A stretch of 64,000 nt of DNA from Gemmatimonadales bacterium (lineage in GTDB: Bacteria; Gemmatimonadota; Gemmatimonadetes; Longimicrobiales; Gaopeijiaceae). Below, piece by piece: positions 63,647 to 64,000 of this stretch (position 1 is the stretch's first letter; every line of letters begins with the position of its first letter). The notes under the pieces are model-generated. The model was not told the origin of the DNA, did not search any database, and saw only the letters and a list, made by a program, of their open reading frames with translations. The stretch covers positions 20,251 to 84,250 of the forward strand of contig REBS01000088.1 in NCBI GenBank assembly GCA_007692605.1, written 5' to 3'. Both the position numbers and the translations under genes were made by a program.

Positions 63647-64000
63647 AGGTGCCCGAGGGTGTGAGCGCCTTTGCCTCGAGGTTCAATGCGGCGGCGAGAA
63701 AGGGGCCGGTGAGGGAGTCCGGAGCGATGGCCACCTGCTCGGGGGTTCCGGAGGCCACGATACGGCCTCCCCGTACCCCGGCGTCGGGACCCATGTCGAT
63801 CACGTGGTCCGCGGTCTTCACCAGGTCCAGGTTATGCTCGATCACGAGGACCGTGTGCCCCGCGTCGACCAGCCGGTTCAGAACCTCGAGAAGCTTCCGC
63901 ACGTCCTCTCCGGCGAGTCCGGTCGTGGGTTCGTCCAGAAGGTAGAGGTTTCTCGATCGTGCCTTGCCCCCGCCTCCGGAACGCCCCCGACCCCCTCCGG
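63645..64000 (-). CDS. uvrA: Excinuclease ABC subunit A, C-terminal part (cut by window edge)
   Basis: The last 118 residues of UvrA, the damage-recognition ATPase of nucleotide excision repair. The second ATPase's Walker B is visible as [11 protein letters not shown], followed by [15 protein letters not shown], the switch-His strand [23 protein letters not shown] and the family ending [11 protein letters not shown]. Two oddities: the D-loop reads GLAGED where GLHFxD is usual, and just before [11 protein letters not shown] there is a Gly/Arg-rich low-complexity insert of about 17 residues ([15 protein letters not shown]) not seen in typical UvrA. The N-terminal part is beyond the window. Confidence 0.93.
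   Translation of the reverse strand, partial: GGGRGRSGGGGKARSRNLYLLDEPTTGLAGEDVRKLLEVLNRLVDAGHTVLVIEHNLDLVKTADHVIDMGPDAGVRGGRIVASGTPEQVAIAPDSLTGPFLAAALNLEAKALTPSGT

Overview
The window is GC-rich, densely coded chromosomal DNA from a Gram-negative bacterium. I saw no tRNA, rRNA, CRISPR array, insertion sequence or phage gene. The protein families point to Gemmatimonadota. These include a DUF5117-type metalloprotease, an LVIVD-repeat protein, a secreted protein with a carboxypeptidase-regulatory domain and a TonB-plug-like tail, many secreted peptidases (M28, S9, M3, M14, M23, M16-like) and many lipoproteins. This assignment is inference from gene content, not from a marker tree.

Layout. 1-2664: the end of an M28 peptidase, a GNAT acetyltransferase and PruA (proline/glutamate catabolism). 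2687-6008 (minus): an outer-membrane porin, a BCCT-type betaine/choline transporter and a small co-translated protein. 6152-10863 (minus): a hybrid PAS histidine kinase upstream of an S9 dipeptidyl-peptidase. 11075-20909: a pigment block. It holds an FAD oxidoreductase and divergent phytoene desaturase CrtI, then a run of plus-strand genes for protoporphyrinogen oxidase (HemY), magnesium chelatase BchI and BchD, carotenoid hydratase CruF and carotenoid O-methyltransferase CrtF. The last four are tightly packed or overlapping. 21117-23204: an M3 oligopeptidase. 23219-28048: pstSCAB-phoU behind an array of four Pho-box-like 7-mers in 11-bp phase. 28186-39941: secreted or lipoprotein functions (orphan solute-binding lipoprotein, phosphodiesterase, serine hydrolase, M14 and DUF5117 proteases, LVIVD protein). 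40156-57180 (plus): an SDR and an MFS transporter; a response regulator fused to a degenerate PIG-L deacetylase domain, with a LOG phosphoribohydrolase; accA, ricT-like and metG; an M23 peptidase; two tandem M16-like proteins lacking the zinc motif; a coiled-coil lipoprotein; fadJ, mocA-like, two xdhC-like genes and a DUF402 gene. 57195-64000 (minus): a small protein with a DsbA-like membrane thioredoxin, a HAD phosphatase, threonine dehydratase, gyrA, a lipoprotein and the end of uvrA.

How it fits together. The pigment block reads as a supply line. HemY makes protoporphyrin IX, BchI/BchD are the ATPase subunits that would insert magnesium with a BchH encoded elsewhere, and CrtI, CruF and CrtF would make and methylate an acyclic carotenoid. 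BchI is close to the purple-bacterial protein over nearly its whole length. An aerobic anoxygenic phototroph is therefore the leading reading, although no reaction-centre gene, bchH or crtB lies in the window. The phosphate block carries its own PhoB/PhoP-type control region. Many neighbouring genes overlap by 4 bp (ATGA or GTGA), which indicates translational coupling throughout.
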